From assembly GCA_009780015.1 (NCBI GenBank), contig WRAW01000013.1, positions 1 to 43,847 of the forward strand: DNA of 43,847 nt. Direction: 5' to 3'. Below are positions 34,036 through 43,257 of this stretch, one piece after another. The position numbers were made by a program, and so were the translations under genes. The notes beneath the pieces are model-generated. The model was not told where the DNA came from and searched no databases. It saw nothing but the letters and a program-made list of their open reading frames with translations. Origin of the DNA: Defluviitaleaceae bacterium. GTDB taxonomy: Bacteria > Bacillota > Clostridia > Lachnospirales > WRAA01. How positions within the stretch are numbered: position 1 is the stretch's first letter; every line of letters starts with the position of its first letter.

Positions 34036-34771
34036 CCGCTTGGACGTCGTACTGTCACAACTTGCCGATATGAGCCGCTCAGCGGCAAAAGAACTGATAA
34101 ATGCCGGCGGAGCGCGCGTAAACGGCCTGACCGTAACCAAACCCGGCGCGCAGGTTTGCGAATCAGACCTTCTGGAGTACGACCTCCCCTCAGTCAGTTA
34201 CGTAAGCCGCGGCGGTCACAAACTGCAGGCGGCCCTGGACACTTTCGGGATCGACTTGGGCAGCCGGGTGTGCTTGGACATAGGCGCTTCGACGGGCGGG
34301 TTTACCGACTGTATGTTACAGAACGGAGCGACACTTGTGTACGCGCTGGACGTAGGCACGGCGCAGCTTCATCCGAGGCTCCGCGAGGACGTGCGCGTCC
34401 GGTCAATCGAGAACACGAACATACTATCCGTGCATCCCGGTGACCTAAATCCATTGCCTGCCTTTACCGCAATAGATGTTTCCTTCGTTTCGGCGTCAAA
34501 AATTTTACCCCATGCCGCGCGGCTTCTGGAAGGGAACGGCAATAAGATCATAGTGCTGGTAAAACCCCAATTCGAGTGCGGCCGGGCAAACTTGAGTAAG
34601 CGCGGAATCGTAAGAAACGAAAAAGTACGCAAAGCAGCCCTGGCTCTCGTGGTAAAAGCGGGAAATGCCGCGGGGCTCCGCTTCCGTACCTACATTGAAT
34701 CCCCAATAAAGGGCGGCGACGGCAACACGGAATATTTAGCGTTTTTTGAAAGTTTTAAGGAGTTTTCATGA
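34028..34771 (+). CDS. tlyA: TlyA-type rRNA 2'-O-methyltransferase (hemolysin A family)
   Basis: 247 residues. An N-terminal S4 domain ([30 protein letters not shown], about 4-35) precedes an FtsJ-like SAM methyltransferase domain ([56 protein letters not shown]). TlyA methylates ribosomal RNA at the subunit interface. ATG 34028 (MPSRLDV) overlaps the dxs stop by 8 bp; starts further upstream would add a few residues. Typical neighbour of nadK and dxs in Clostridia. Confidence 0.93.
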   Translation: MPSRLDVVLSQLADMSRSAAKELINAGGARVNGLTVTKPGAQVCESDLLEYDLPSVSYVSRGGHKLQAALDTFGIDLGSRVCLDIGASTGGFTDCMLQNGATLVYALDVGTAQLHPRLREDVRVRSIENTNILSVHPGDLNPLPAFTAIDVSFVSASKILPHAARLLEGNGNKIIVLVKPQFECGRANLSKRGIVRNEKVRKAALALVVKAGNAAGLRFRTYIESPIKGGDGNTEYLAFFESFKEFS

Positions 34772-35604
34772 AGAAACTTGGCATCATAACCAATTCAAAG
34801 CGGGACAAGGACTTCGAGTTCACGCGGCAGTTGGCGGACTGGCTGCTAAAGAACGGCGCCGCGCCCGCGTTCCCGGGATATTACGTAGACGTACAAGATA
34901 TCGGCTGCCTTGAAAGCGGTCTGCTTTCCGACTTGTACGCACTTGTAGTCCTTGGCGGCGACGGCACGATTCTGCAGGCGGCTCGGCTGGCCGCGCCGCA
35001 CGGTTTACCGATTCTGGGCATAAACACGGGAACAATCGGCTACATCACAGACGTCGAGCCCGGCGACGCCTGCGCGGCGCTTGAGCAAACCCTTTGCGGC
35101 AGCTTCGAGCTGGAAGAGCGGATAATGCTTGAGGCACGCATAGAAGGCGGCGATATCCAGCCGGTCCTTGCCCTTAACGAGGTCTATGCGGCACGTGCGC
35201 TCCCCCTGCAAATGATCGAAATAGAGGTGCGCGTGGGAGGCGTATTCATAGCCAACTATCGCGGAGACGGCGTGCTGGTGGCTACGCCCACAGGTTCCAC
35301 CGCCTACAATCTTTCGGCGGGCGGGCCGCTTCTAAAGCCGGAACTTGGCGCGTTGGTCATTACGCCAATATGTCCTCACTCGCTCTCACACCGCCCGCTG
35401 GTCATATCCGGCGACGACAGCGTAACCCTCAAGCCGGTAAGCGTCACGGGACAGCACAGCGGGGTTCTTATCGCCGACGGCGCAACCGTGTCGGCTCTGA
35501 ATTACGCCGAAACAGTTCACATCCGCCGCTCACAGCACGTTACAAAGATTATTAAAACAAACGCACTTAGCTTCTACGACCGGCTACGAATCAAAATCAG
35601 GTAG
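34768..35604 (+). CDS. nadK: NAD kinase
   Basis: 278 residues. It phosphorylates NAD to NADP. The [14 protein letters not shown] motif (about 56-69), [24 protein letters not shown] and [23 protein letters not shown] are all intact, as is the late region [18 protein letters not shown]. The start overlaps the tlyA stop by 4 bp (ATGA), and argR follows 20 bp later. Normal length. Confidence 0.95.
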   Translation: MKKLGIITNSKRDKDFEFTRQLADWLLKNGAAPAFPGYYVDVQDIGCLESGLLSDLYALVVLGGDGTILQAARLAAPHGLPILGINTGTIGYITDVEPGDACAALEQTLCGSFELEERIMLEARIEGGDIQPVLALNEVYAARALPLQMIEIEVRVGGVFIANYRGDGVLVATPTGSTAYNLSAGGPLLKPELGALVITPICPHSLSHRPLVISGDDSVTLKPVSVTGQHSGVLIADGATVSALNYAETVHIRRSQHVTKIIKTNALSFYDRLRIKIR

Positions 35605-35623
35605 ACTAAAGGACTGAGCCATT

Positions 35624-36079
35624 ATGAAGGATATCAGGCATCAGCGAATTATCGAATTGATTAACACCTACGAGATCGAGACGCAGGAAGAACTGCTGGA
35701 ACGTCTCAAGCACAGCGGCGTAGACGTTACGCAGGCCACCATCTCGCGCGATATCAGGGAGCTGAAAATCAGCAAGATTGTGCTGCCGAACGGCGCGTCC
35801 AAGTACACCGTGCCCGCCGCTTCCGAAGCGACGGTCGACGCCGCCGTTTCCGAAAAATTCCGCCGCCACTTCCGTGAGGGCGTAACCACTATGGAGTTCG
35901 CGGGAAACATGCTTGTCATCAAGACTCTTTCGGGAATGGCGATGGGTGTCGCCGCAGCCCTTGACCATATTAACAAGACTGACATTATCGGCTCGATTGC
36001 CGGCGACGACACAGTTTTCGCCGTAATTCGCGATACCAGCAGCGCGTCCGGCGTCATTGAGCAGCTTCGCGGCGTGTAG
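35624..36079 (+). CDS. argR: Arginine repressor
   Basis: 151 residues. The winged-helix DNA-binding half (HQRIIELINTYEIETQEELLERLKHSGVDVTQATISRDIREL, about 5-47) recognises ARG boxes. The C-terminal hexamerisation domain binds arginine through IIGSIAGDDTVFAVIRD. It probably controls arginine genes elsewhere; nothing else here is arginine-related. ATG 35624 follows AAAGGA. Conserved position between nadK and recN. Confidence 0.94.
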   Translation: MKDIRHQRIIELINTYEIETQEELLERLKHSGVDVTQATISRDIRELKISKIVLPNGASKYTVPAASEATVDAAVSEKFRRHFREGVTTMEFAGNMLVIKTLSGMAMGVAAALDHINKTDIIGSIAGDDTVFAVIRDTSSASGVIEQLRGV

Positions 36080-36094
36080 GGGGAGGAAGGTTTC

Positions 36095-37810
36095 ATGCTT
36101 CAAAGCCTACATATCAAGAATGTCGCGCTGATAGACGAAGCCGAGCTGATCGTCGGTGAGGGGCTTAACATATTAAGCGGAGAAACCGGCGCGGGCAAGT
36201 CGATGATAATCGACTCGCTTGGTCTGATACTTGGGGGCAAGGCGGGGAAGGATGTCATACGCACGGGGCAGGATAACGCTTCGGTTACGGCCGTCTTCTC
36301 TGTGGACGACGGTTTGAAGCCTGTCCTGTCGGAACTTGGCGTCGACGTTGCCGAGGACGATGCCCTCATTATAACGAGGCAGATATCATCCACCGGCAAA
36401 GGAACGTGCAGGATCAACGGCGTACTTGCCACCGTCGCGATGCTCCGCCAAGTCGGAGCCGTTCTTGTAGATATCCACGGTCAGCACGAACACCAGTCGC
36501 TGCTGTCGCAGCTCAGGCACATATCCCTGCTAGACAAATTCGCCGACTCAGCCGCGTCTTCCGTAAAGGACAAGCTTGCCGACGCGATCAGGAAGTACCG
36601 CGACGTCTCGCGCAAAATCGCCGCCATTGGCGATGGCGGCTCAGCTAAGGCCCGCCTCGAGATGCTCCTGTACCAGCAAGCCGAAATCGAGGAGGTAAAT
36701 CCGCAGGGCGGCGACGACCGGCGTCTGGAAAAGCTCCGCGACGTACTCGTCAATTCGGTAAAGATAAAGGAACTGACAGGCGCAGCGCTGAATCTGCTGT
36801 ATCAGGATGAAAGCGGCGACACAGCCTTCGAGCGCATGACAAAGGCCGCCGCTCAGCTCCACGAGCTGGCAAAGCTGGACGGCGAGACAGCCAAATTTGC
36901 CGACGCGGTCGACGTCATGGTGACGACTCTCCGTGAAACCTGCCGCGACATCTACGCCTACTCCGACAATCTGGCGGACGGCGGCGGCGACCTACCCGGG
37001 ACAGAATCCGAATCCTCAAAAATCGACAAAATTGAGCGAAAGCTCGAACAGCTACATATGCTAAAGAAAAAGTACGGCGGCTCCGTTGGCGCGGTATTGC
37101 AGCACCTTGAGCATGTCAAGACGGAAATAGAGGAGCTTCGCAGTTCGGATGAACGCCTCGAGCAGCTTGGCCAGGAGAAGCGAGCGCTCTCCCGCGAAGT
37201 CTCCGATCTGTGCGCCGCTCTTTCGGCCATACGCAAGGAATACGCGGCCACGATCACCGCCGGCGTGAGCGCGGCTCTGGCAGACCTTGGTATGCCCGAT
37301 GCCATGTTCGACGTGGAAATAACCCGTAGCCAAGCATTTGGCACAAACGGCTTCGACCGCGTAGAGTTCATGATCTCGGCCAACAAGGGCGAACCCCTCA
37401 AGCCGCTGGCAAAAATCGCCTCAGGCGGTGAAATGTCGCGCGTAATGCTTGCCCTCAAGTCGGTCTTGGCCGACACAGACGAAATCGAGACGTTCATTTT
37501 TGACGAGATCGACGCCGGAATCAGCGGGCGCACAGCCCAGATGGTCGCCGAAAAGCTGTCGCGCCTGGCGCGCGGCCGCCAAATCCTATGTATAACCCAC
37601 CTGCCCCAGATCGCCGCCCTGGCCGACGCGCACTTCCTCATAGAAAAACACTCCGACTCCGAATCGACCCGCACAACCGTAGTCCCCCTGGACGACGAAG
37701 CGTGCGTCTACGAACTGGCGCGCCTGACCGGAGGCGCAAAAATAACCGACGCAACACTGACCGCCGCCCGCGAGATGAAACGACTTGCCCGCGAAGTCAT
37801 GCAGCTATAA
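36095..37810 (+). CDS. recN: DNA repair protein RecN
   Basis: 571 residues, SMC-like ATPase used in double-strand-break repair. Walker A GETGAGKS (29-36), then DIHGQHEHQSLL, a long coiled-coil centre (about 150-380), the ABC signature LASGGEMSRVMLALKSVL, Walker B ETFIFDEIDAGISG, and LCITHLPQIAALADAHF with the His switch. ATG 36095 has GGGGGAGGAAGG upstream. In many Clostridia spoIVB and spo0A follow directly; here about 3.9 kb of other genes intervene. Confidence 0.96.
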   Translation: MLQSLHIKNVALIDEAELIVGEGLNILSGETGAGKSMIIDSLGLILGGKAGKDVIRTGQDNASVTAVFSVDDGLKPVLSELGVDVAEDDALIITRQISSTGKGTCRINGVLATVAMLRQVGAVLVDIHGQHEHQSLLSQLRHISLLDKFADSAASSVKDKLADAIRKYRDVSRKIAAIGDGGSAKARLEMLLYQQAEIEEVNPQGGDDRRLEKLRDVLVNSVKIKELTGAALNLLYQDESGDTAFERMTKAAAQLHELAKLDGETAKFADAVDVMVTTLRETCRDIYAYSDNLADGGGDLPGTESESSKIDKIERKLEQLHMLKKKYGGSVGAVLQHLEHVKTEIEELRSSDERLEQLGQEKRALSREVSDLCAALSAIRKEYAATITAGVSAALADLGMPDAMFDVEITRSQAFGTNGFDRVEFMISANKGEPLKPLAKIASGGEMSRVMLALKSVLADTDEIETFIFDEIDAGISGRTAQMVAEKLSRLARGRQILCITHLPQIAALADAHFLIEKHSDSESTRTTVVPLDDEACVYELARLTGGAKITDATLTAAREMKRLAREVMQL

Positions 37811-37836
37811 CAGTAACATCGCCGGAGGCTTACATC

Positions 37837-38641
37837 ATGAAATACTTTGACACACACGCATTATCTTGCAAAGCGTTTTAACAGAGACAGACACAGACTT
37901 TTCTTGGATATGCACAAAAATAGCGTAAAGTATATAATAAATTCAACGAGTTCCTTAGAAATGGACGCGGCGTTACAGCTTGCCAAGAAGTACGGCTTTG
38001 TGTATCTAAGCGTAGGCGATTGCGGTTCATGTACCAGTCCGCCGGCAGGCGACGAATTCATCAGCGACGAAATTCTTGCGAAAATGATAAAATTTTGCAG
38101 GGATAATAAAAAGGTCGTCGCTTGGGGCGAAATTGGAATTGGTTTAAATAGAGAAGAGCATACAAGGGGCAGAGGAAAGGAAAATCAAATATACTGGTTT
38201 AAAAAGCAGCTTGAAGCGGCAAGACAGGTGAAGCCGCCCATAGTAATTCATTCAAGGGACGCTTGTCAACTGGTTTTTGTTTTAAAAGAAGCCGACATGC
38301 CTGATTACGGGCACGGCAAGGGCACAATTCACTGTTATTCAGGTACTCCTGAAATGGCTTTGCAATATGTAGAAATGGGATATTTGATTAGCATCGGCAG
38401 GGTTGTTACTTACAGAACCGCAAGAAATTTAGTTGAAACCGTTAAAAGGGTTCCGCTTGATAAGATTTTGATTGAAACCGACTGCCCCTATCTTTCACCG
38501 GAACCAAACCGCGGGCAAAGAAACGACTCTAACAATCTTGAACTTGTAGTCGAAAAAATAGCTGAAATAAAAAACATTTCACCGGAAAAAGTAGCCGAAG
38601 CCACAACTTCTAATGCAATGTCTCTTTTCAATATCAAATAG
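37837..38641 (+). pseudogene. TatD-family metal-dependent hydrolase, frameshifted near the start
   Basis: The ATG at 37837 has a good CGGAGG and reads MKYFDTHALSCKAF then stops. The remaining 264-residue frame (TTG 37847) continues as the TatD protein: THTHYLAKRFNRDRHRLF, GEIGIGLNRE, IVIHSRDA, GTIHCYSG, ILIETDCPYLSPEP. The join falls in an AC dinucleotide run. One extra AC unit would give the continuous start MKYFDTHTHYLAKRF, including the metal-binding HxH. So a 2-bp contraction (real or sequencing error) broke the gene; the TTG-started product still contains HxH but lacks an SD. The gene is distinctly AT-rich compared with recN, a sign of acquisition. TatD proteins are DNases or related hydrolases. 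Confidence 0.75.
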
Positions 38642-38643
38642 AC

Positions 38644-39132
38644 TCAATGATTTACGAGATTCTTTGAATACAATACCTTAACCATCAACAGGCATGGGTT
38701 ATTTTCACCCCACAAGGTATCGAAAACCTCCAGCGGCAAAAATCCCATGGACAAATAGAACTTGCGTGTTTTCTCGTAAAACTCGTTCACAACTCTTTCC
38801 GACAGGGTTTTTACGCTCAGAAATTTCATATTGTTCCGGGAGCAATAATCCTCACAGCTATGTATCAGCATTTTGCCTACTCCATGCCTGTGATACTCAT
38901 GAAGAACACCCATCACGTAGACTTCCGCCGTGTATGGGTTATGTTTTTTTATTGCAACAAACCCTATGGCCGTTTCTTCGTCATACGCGGCTATGAACGT
39001 CAGGTCGGCCACATCGCGCACATAGCCGACAATACTTAATTCTATGGCAAACCAGTCGGGCAGGGCGCGCAAAACTGTATTTGCGATCAAACTCTTCTCG
39101 TTTACGCCGAATACTTCTTTAAGCGTGACCAT
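38644..39132 (-). CDS. GNAT-family N-acetyltransferase
   Basis: 162 residues. The GNAT fold: IAAYDEETAIGFVAIKKHN, VYVMGVLHEYHRHGVGKMLIHSCEDYC (acetyl-CoA-binding RxxGxG/A variant HRHGVGK), FLSVKTLSE, and FYEKTRKFYLSMGFLPLEVF. Substrate unknown, most likely a small amine or protein N-terminus. ATG 39132 lies 14 bp inside the galE 3' end; the frame remains open to 39183 without similarity. Last gene of the plsC-phosphatase-galE operon, and it converges on the TatD-like gene. Confidence 0.83.
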   Translation of the reverse strand: MVTLKEVFGVNEKSLIANTVLRALPDWFAIELSIVGYVRDVADLTFIAAYDEETAIGFVAIKKHNPYTAEVYVMGVLHEYHRHGVGKMLIHSCEDYCSRNNMKFLSVKTLSERVVNEFYEKTRKFYLSMGFLPLEVFDTLWGENNPCLLMVKVLYSKNLVNH

Positions 39133-40120
39133 TTGCGTACCTCTCCCAGCGCCAGCTATCCTCGCACATTCGCCGGACGTCAAAACGAGCCAGGAAGCCC
39201 AGTTCTTCCCGCGCCTTTGTTACGGCCGCGAAGCTTGTTTGCACGTCACCGGGGCGTCTATCCGCTATCCGGTATGGTATCTTGACGTCCGTAGCTTCCT
39301 CGAAGGCCGAGACCAGCCCCAGCACGGAAGTTCCTGTACCCGTTCCAAGATTGTAGATGTTAAAGCCCCGCTGGTTCCTGAGCGCCAAGACATGTCCCTC
39401 GGCAAGGTCTTCTACGTGTATGTAGTCGCGGATGCACGTTCCGTCGGGCGTATCGTAGTCCGCTCCGAAGACGCGCAGCTCCGGCAGCTTGCCTGCCGCA
39501 ACCTGTGTGATATACGGCATGAGGTTGTTCGGCACGCCGCTTGGGGATTCGCCGATTTTGCCGCTTGGGTGCGCACCAATTGGATTGAAGTAGCGCAGAG
39601 CGGTGATGTTGTACGAATCGTCGGAAGCGTACAGGTCTTGCAGCATCAATTCTATGATATACTTTGTCTGTCCATATGGGTTTGTGCAGCCGCCGGCCGG
39701 CATGTCCTCGCGGTAAGGGGCGACACTTCGGCTGCCGTAAACCGTCGCCGATGAGCTGAACACAAAATTCTTAACGCCGAATCGCCCGATGACCTCCAGC
39801 AAATTCAGCGTACCCGCTACATTGTTGCGATAGTATTCGAGAGGCTTTTGCACAGACTCTCCGACGGCCTTGAGCCCCGCGAAGTGTACTACGCCCTCGA
39901 CATCCTCCGTCCTGAATATTTCTGAAAGCGTGTCAGCGCAAAGTATGTCGCCTCTATAGAAGCGCAGGGCGCATCCCGCGATTTCCTCCATTCTCGTGAG
40001 CACATCGGGGCCGGAGTTGCTAAAGTTGTCAAGAAGCACGACTCTTTCACCGCGCTCTAACAGCTTTAGAGCCGTATGGCTCCCTATGTACCCCGTACCT
40101 CCCGTCACCAATATGCTCAT
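39119..40120 (-). CDS. galE: UDP-glucose 4-epimerase
   Basis: 333 residues, SDR-type epimerase interconverting UDP-glucose and UDP-galactose (or the N-acetyl sugars). GGTGYIGSHTALKLLERG binds NAD (N-terminus), FAGLKAVGESVQKPLEYYRNNVAGTLNLLE, FSSSATVYG, the catalytic Tyr in NPYGQTKYIIE (YxxxK), RYFNPIGAHPSG and PDGTCIRDYIHVEDLA are all typical of GalE. The start overlaps the phosphatase stop (ATGA). Confidence 0.94.
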   Translation of the reverse strand: MSILVTGGTGYIGSHTALKLLERGERVVLLDNFSNSGPDVLTRMEEIAGCALRFYRGDILCADTLSEIFRTEDVEGVVHFAGLKAVGESVQKPLEYYRNNVAGTLNLLEVIGRFGVKNFVFSSSATVYGSRSVAPYREDMPAGGCTNPYGQTKYIIELMLQDLYASDDSYNITALRYFNPIGAHPSGKIGESPSGVPNNLMPYITQVAAGKLPELRVFGADYDTPDGTCIRDYIHVEDLAEGHVLALRNQRGFNIYNLGTGTGTSVLGLVSAFEEATDVKIPYRIADRRPGDVQTSFAAVTKAREELGFLARFDVRRMCEDSWRWERYANGHA

Positions 40121-40713
40121 TCACTGCCCTCCAGGTGTGAAGTGTCGTTCTCAATAATCATGTTATAACCCTGCGCGCCGCCGCGTCGCTCAAAGCAATA
40201 GACCGCGGTATTGCCCAGCCCGAATTTGGTAATGTTCTCTTTCGGAATATTGAGAAAGTAGCACTCAATGGCCCGGACAGTGCCGCCATGCCCTACAATC
40301 AGGATATCCCCATCATTTTCCGCCGCAATTTTGTCCATGCATCTATGTACTCTCGCGAGGAAGTCTTCCAACTCCTCACCACCCGGCGCTCCCTTGCCGG
40401 CATCTCTAAGCTCGGCAAACCGGCCGCCAATTTCACTCAAGAGCCGCCCCTCAAACTCGCCGTAACTTATCTCGCGCAAATCCTCTTCCACAACTATCTC
40501 AACGTCGTGATGCTTGTTTATTGTCCTCGCAGTTTCAAGGGCACGCCCCAAGTCGCTGCTGTATATTTTGCCGATAGGTATGTCCCTGAATCTTTCAGCC
40601 AGCTTTTCGGCCTGCGCTATGCCTGTCTCGTCAAGCGGGATGTCGGTGTGACCCTGCATCCGGCCTAACAGGTTCCAGCCTGTCTGCCCGTGGCGGGCCG
40701 CATATATTTTCAT
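40117..40713 (-). CDS. Histidine phosphatase family protein (phosphoglycerate-mutase-like)
   Basis: 198 residues. The catalytic motif ARHGQTGWN (His 8, Arg 7) lies at the N-terminus. GRMQGHTDIPLDETG, YSSDLGRALETARTI, and the second active-site His in VGHGGTVRAIEC follow. The proteins in this family remove phosphate from sugars, nucleotides or cobalamin precursors (CobC-like); the substrate is uncertain. ATG 40713 has AGGAGTG, directly beside the end of a repeat element. Confidence 0.9.
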   Translation of the reverse strand: MKIYAARHGQTGWNLLGRMQGHTDIPLDETGIAQAEKLAERFRDIPIGKIYSSDLGRALETARTINKHHDVEIVVEEDLREISYGEFEGRLLSEIGGRFAELRDAGKGAPGGEELEDFLARVHRCMDKIAAENDGDILIVGHGGTVRAIECYFLNIPKENITKFGLGNTAVYCFERRGGAQGYNMIIENDTSHLEGSE

Positions 40714-40729
40714 GTTGCGTCACTCCTAT

Positions 40730-40827
40730 AGCAATTCCGGTTCAAATCAAACCAAAATTTTTCGGAATCCCGGCGGCTTCAGGCCGGAGCTTCCGAAAAA
40801 TTCGGTTCCTTCTCAACCGGAATTGCT
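40730..40827. mobile_element. MITE-like element between plsC and the phosphatase gene
   Basis: 98 bp. AGCAATTCCGGTT (40730-40742) has its perfect inverse AACCGGAATTGCT (40815-40827). The inside holds a second inverted repeat around TTTTTCGGAA (about 40756-40801) and a GGCGGC...GGCCGGAGC pair. The core differs from the AGGAGGTGA family, so it may be a separate family. On the minus strand its right end supplies the last four codons and the TGA stop of plsC. Confidence 0.65.
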
Positions 40828-41538
40828 GTATTGTAGTTTCGAGCTGATTATATCCCGCACCCTGCCCGGCAGAGCGGCGGCTTCCTCGGTGGTCAGATCG
40901 CGCGTAGAGATCGGTTCGTGTACATATACATGAACCTCCGCGGAGCGGACATATCCGTTATTGTTCTCCAATATCTTGTATGTGTCGTTAATAGTCACCG
41001 GCACTATTGGAACCTTTGACTTTGTCGCCAATTTAAAGCTTCCGGCCTTGAAGTCCAGCATATCCCTGCCCTTGCTGCGCGTTCCCTCCGGGAATATGAC
41101 CAGTGATCGGCCCGACTTCAGTATATCGATGCCTTGAGTTATCGCCTTGGCCGACTTCTTAATATCAGACCTGTCCAAAAAGACACAGCGGAACTCCTCC
41201 ATCCACCTCTTGAGAACGGGAATCTTGGAAAGCTCGGCCTTTGCGACAAAACCCAGCGGCTTGGGGATGTACGCCAGGAATACCCCGATATCAAAGTACG
41301 ACTGGTGATTTGACACGAAGAGCACCGCGTCCTCGGGGATATTCTCAAGACCCTCCACATTTACGCTTGACCCCGTGAACTTTATCTGAGAAACAGAAAA
41401 ACGCCGCCCCACGTCCTCGCAAAACTCATCGTACGCTTCAGGGCTAAGCGTCTTTTTTTTGCGCGGAATCGAAAGCTGCGCCGGAATCGTGCCTATCAGC
41501 CACAAAAGGCAGCGTGCGTACAGCCAGCAAGATCTCAT
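40813..41538 (-). CDS. plsC: 1-acyl-sn-glycerol-3-phosphate acyltransferase
   Basis: 241 residues, membrane-associated. It adds the second acyl chain to lysophosphatidate in phospholipid synthesis. Motif I FVSNHQSYFDIGVF (NHxxxxD), motif II with FRCVFLDRSD, motif III FPEGTRSKGRDM, and motif IV near VPIVPVTI are present. An N-terminal hydrophobic stretch anchors it. ATG 41538 has GGAGGG upstream. The final SNSG and stop are encoded by the terminal repeat of the element at 40730-40827, so the original C-terminus may have been altered. Confidence 0.92.
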   Translation of the reverse strand: MRSCWLYARCLLWLIGTIPAQLSIPRKKKTLSPEAYDEFCEDVGRRFSVSQIKFTGSSVNVEGLENIPEDAVLFVSNHQSYFDIGVFLAYIPKPLGFVAKAELSKIPVLKRWMEEFRCVFLDRSDIKKSAKAITQGIDILKSGRSLVIFPEGTRSKGRDMLDFKAGSFKLATKSKVPIVPVTINDTYKILENNNGYVRSAEVHVYVHEPISTRDLTTEEAAALPGRVRDIISSKLQYSNSG

Positions 41539-41730
41539 ATCTGCAACCCTCCACTATCGCTGCATTATACCACACGCAAGCCTGTTTTACAACAAAATTA
41601 GTTCCATAAAATGATTTTGTTCCTAGTATAGCCGCCGCGCAAAAAGGAGAGATTATATTTAACGCGTTTGCGCACAGCCGTTGTTTTGCTGTGGGTTAGC
41701 GTTACTTCGTAAATGTCAGGAGTGTGAGGT

Positions 41731-43029
41731 TTGAAAACTTTCGTCAAATTTCTTCGTAGTAATACATGGACAATACTTTCGATAAATATATTATGCGCGT
41801 TAACTGCGCTTTTCATAACAGGATTCGACCGATTCCCCGACGGAATTACAATTTCGGCGGGCTCGGTGAAGCAAATCGGCGTCAACATGCCGGTGAGGGC
41901 GACGTTTAGTCCGTCTGATGACGCGGATGTCGGCGTCCCCGCGCTGAAAGTAGATAACAAGCCGCTTACGGACAACATCGACATAGACCTGAGCGACAGC
42001 GTAACACTTACCGCCGGTGAAAGCGGCAGCGCGATGCTGTCACTGAACATGTTCGGCCTGCCCGGGCGCAGCCTTTCGCTGGACGTACTGCCGGAATATA
42101 CGCTCATTCCCTGGGGCAAGACCGTCGGGGTACGCGTGGAGACAGACGGCGTAATGGTGCTCGGAACCGGCGACATCATAGAGGGAGACGGCAAGACTCC
42201 AAGCCCAAGCGCCGGCGTACTGCGCTCCGGCGACATGATAACCATAGCCAACGGCCAGCAGTTGGCTAACAAAAGCCAGTTTATGGATATCATAAAAAAT
42301 TCGCACGACGATCTTAGTCTGCGCGTAAGACGCCGCGAACAGTACTTCGACGCAACAATAAAGCCGCATGTCAATTCCAAAACAAGCGAGAGAACCATCG
42401 GAGTCTGGATAAGGGACGATACAAAGGGCATCGGAACCGTGACCTATTACAATCCGCGCACCAACCGGTTCGCGGCTCTTGGCCACGGAATCGTGGACAT
42501 CGACACCAAGCAGATGATGAGCATACGCTCGGGGCGTATTATGGAAACCGAGGTCGTATCCGTCGTAAAGGGCAAGAAGGGCGCTCCCGGCGAACTCGTA
42601 GGTAAAGTCCGCGAAAGCCGCGTCCTTGGCAACGTTGACCGCAACAGCCCCTACGGCATATTCGGTTCGCTTAACTTAGGCGAGAACAGCGCGGCCTCCG
42701 ACAGCAAAGTCTCAATATCGCCGCAAAGCCAGGTATACGTTGGACCCGCCGTCATCCGCTCGACGGTAGACCGCAGCGACATCAAGGAATTCGACATATT
42801 CATCGAGTCCGTAAACAAGTTCTCAGGCGACGACACCCGCGGAATGGTAATCAGGATAACCGACCCTGAGCTTATCCGGCGCACAAACGGGATCGTGCAG
42901 GGCATGAGCGGCTCCCCGATTCTGCAAGACGGCAAACTCGTCGGCGCCGTAACCCACGTGTTCGTACAGGAGCCAACAAGAGGCTACGCGATCTTCATCG
43001 AAAATATGCTCAAAAACGATATGGGGTAG
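41731..43029 (+). CDS. spoIVB: Stage IV sporulation protein B, S55 serine protease
   Basis: 432 residues. SpoIVB is made in the forespore, crosses into the intermembrane space and cuts SpoIVFA to trigger sigma-K activation. There is an N-terminal membrane anchor (about 14-32), a PDZ domain (about 130-215, VLRSGDMITIANGQQL), and the S55 protease domain with the catalytic His in RFAALGHGIVDIDT and the Ser in QGMSGSPILQDGKLVGAVTHVF. TTG start at 41731, AGGAG 9 bp upstream. No obvious forespore promoter was identified. The spo0A gene usually found next is not seen in the remaining 800 bp. Confidence 0.94.
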   Translation: MKTFVKFLRSNTWTILSINILCALTALFITGFDRFPDGITISAGSVKQIGVNMPVRATFSPSDDADVGVPALKVDNKPLTDNIDIDLSDSVTLTAGESGSAMLSLNMFGLPGRSLSLDVLPEYTLIPWGKTVGVRVETDGVMVLGTGDIIEGDGKTPSPSAGVLRSGDMITIANGQQLANKSQFMDIIKNSHDDLSLRVRRREQYFDATIKPHVNSKTSERTIGVWIRDDTKGIGTVTYYNPRTNRFAALGHGIVDIDTKQMMSIRSGRIMETEVVSVVKGKKGAPGELVGKVRESRVLGNVDRNSPYGIFGSLNLGENSAASDSKVSISPQSQVYVGPAVIRSTVDRSDIKEFDIFIESVNKFSGDDTRGMVIRITDPELIRRTNGIVQGMSGSPILQDGKLVGAVTHVFVQEPTRGYAIFIENMLKNDMG

Positions 43030-43102
43030 GGTCGTATGACCCTATCTTCTGTCTGCCTATTCGTACGAAAATCAATTTTGTTAGTCGTTCCTATAAAAAG
43101 TA

Positions 43103-43131
43103 TTGCAAAAAAGTCATAAATACAGTATAAT
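43103..43131 (+). promoter_or_regulatory. Promoter of antisense RNA, copy 1
   Basis: TTGCAA (43103-43108), 17-bp spacer, TATAAT (43126-43131). The same promoter recurs in copy 2, 426 bp downstream. Confidence 0.85.
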
Positions 43132-43138
43132 AAAGGTA

Positions 43139-43257
43139 CAATAAAAACGAGGGCGCATCAACGCCCTCTGGCCACACCGTATTTAGACGGTTGGACTTGC
43201 ACGACTCACAAAAATAGCCGCGCGTCCTAACGCGAATCAGGAGCGGCTATTTTTTGT
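43139..43257 (+). ncRNA. Predicted antitoxin RNA, copy 1
   Basis: About 120 nt: the GAGGGCG/CGCCCTC hairpin (43150-43169), then the conserved GGCCACACCG, then TTGGACTTGCAC, ending in the bidirectional terminator (43212-43255). It converges on the small hydrophobic peptide gene, so the 3' ends of the two RNAs are complementary. GGCCACACC can also pair with GGTGAGGCC at the peptide's Shine-Dalgarno (8 of 9). Confidence 0.65.
43212..43257. terminator. Bidirectional terminator shared by toxin and antisense RNA, copy 1
   Basis: AAATAGCCGC (43212-43221) pairs with GCGGCTATTT (43244-43253), with T-runs on both sides. The loop differs from copy 2. Confidence 0.85.
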
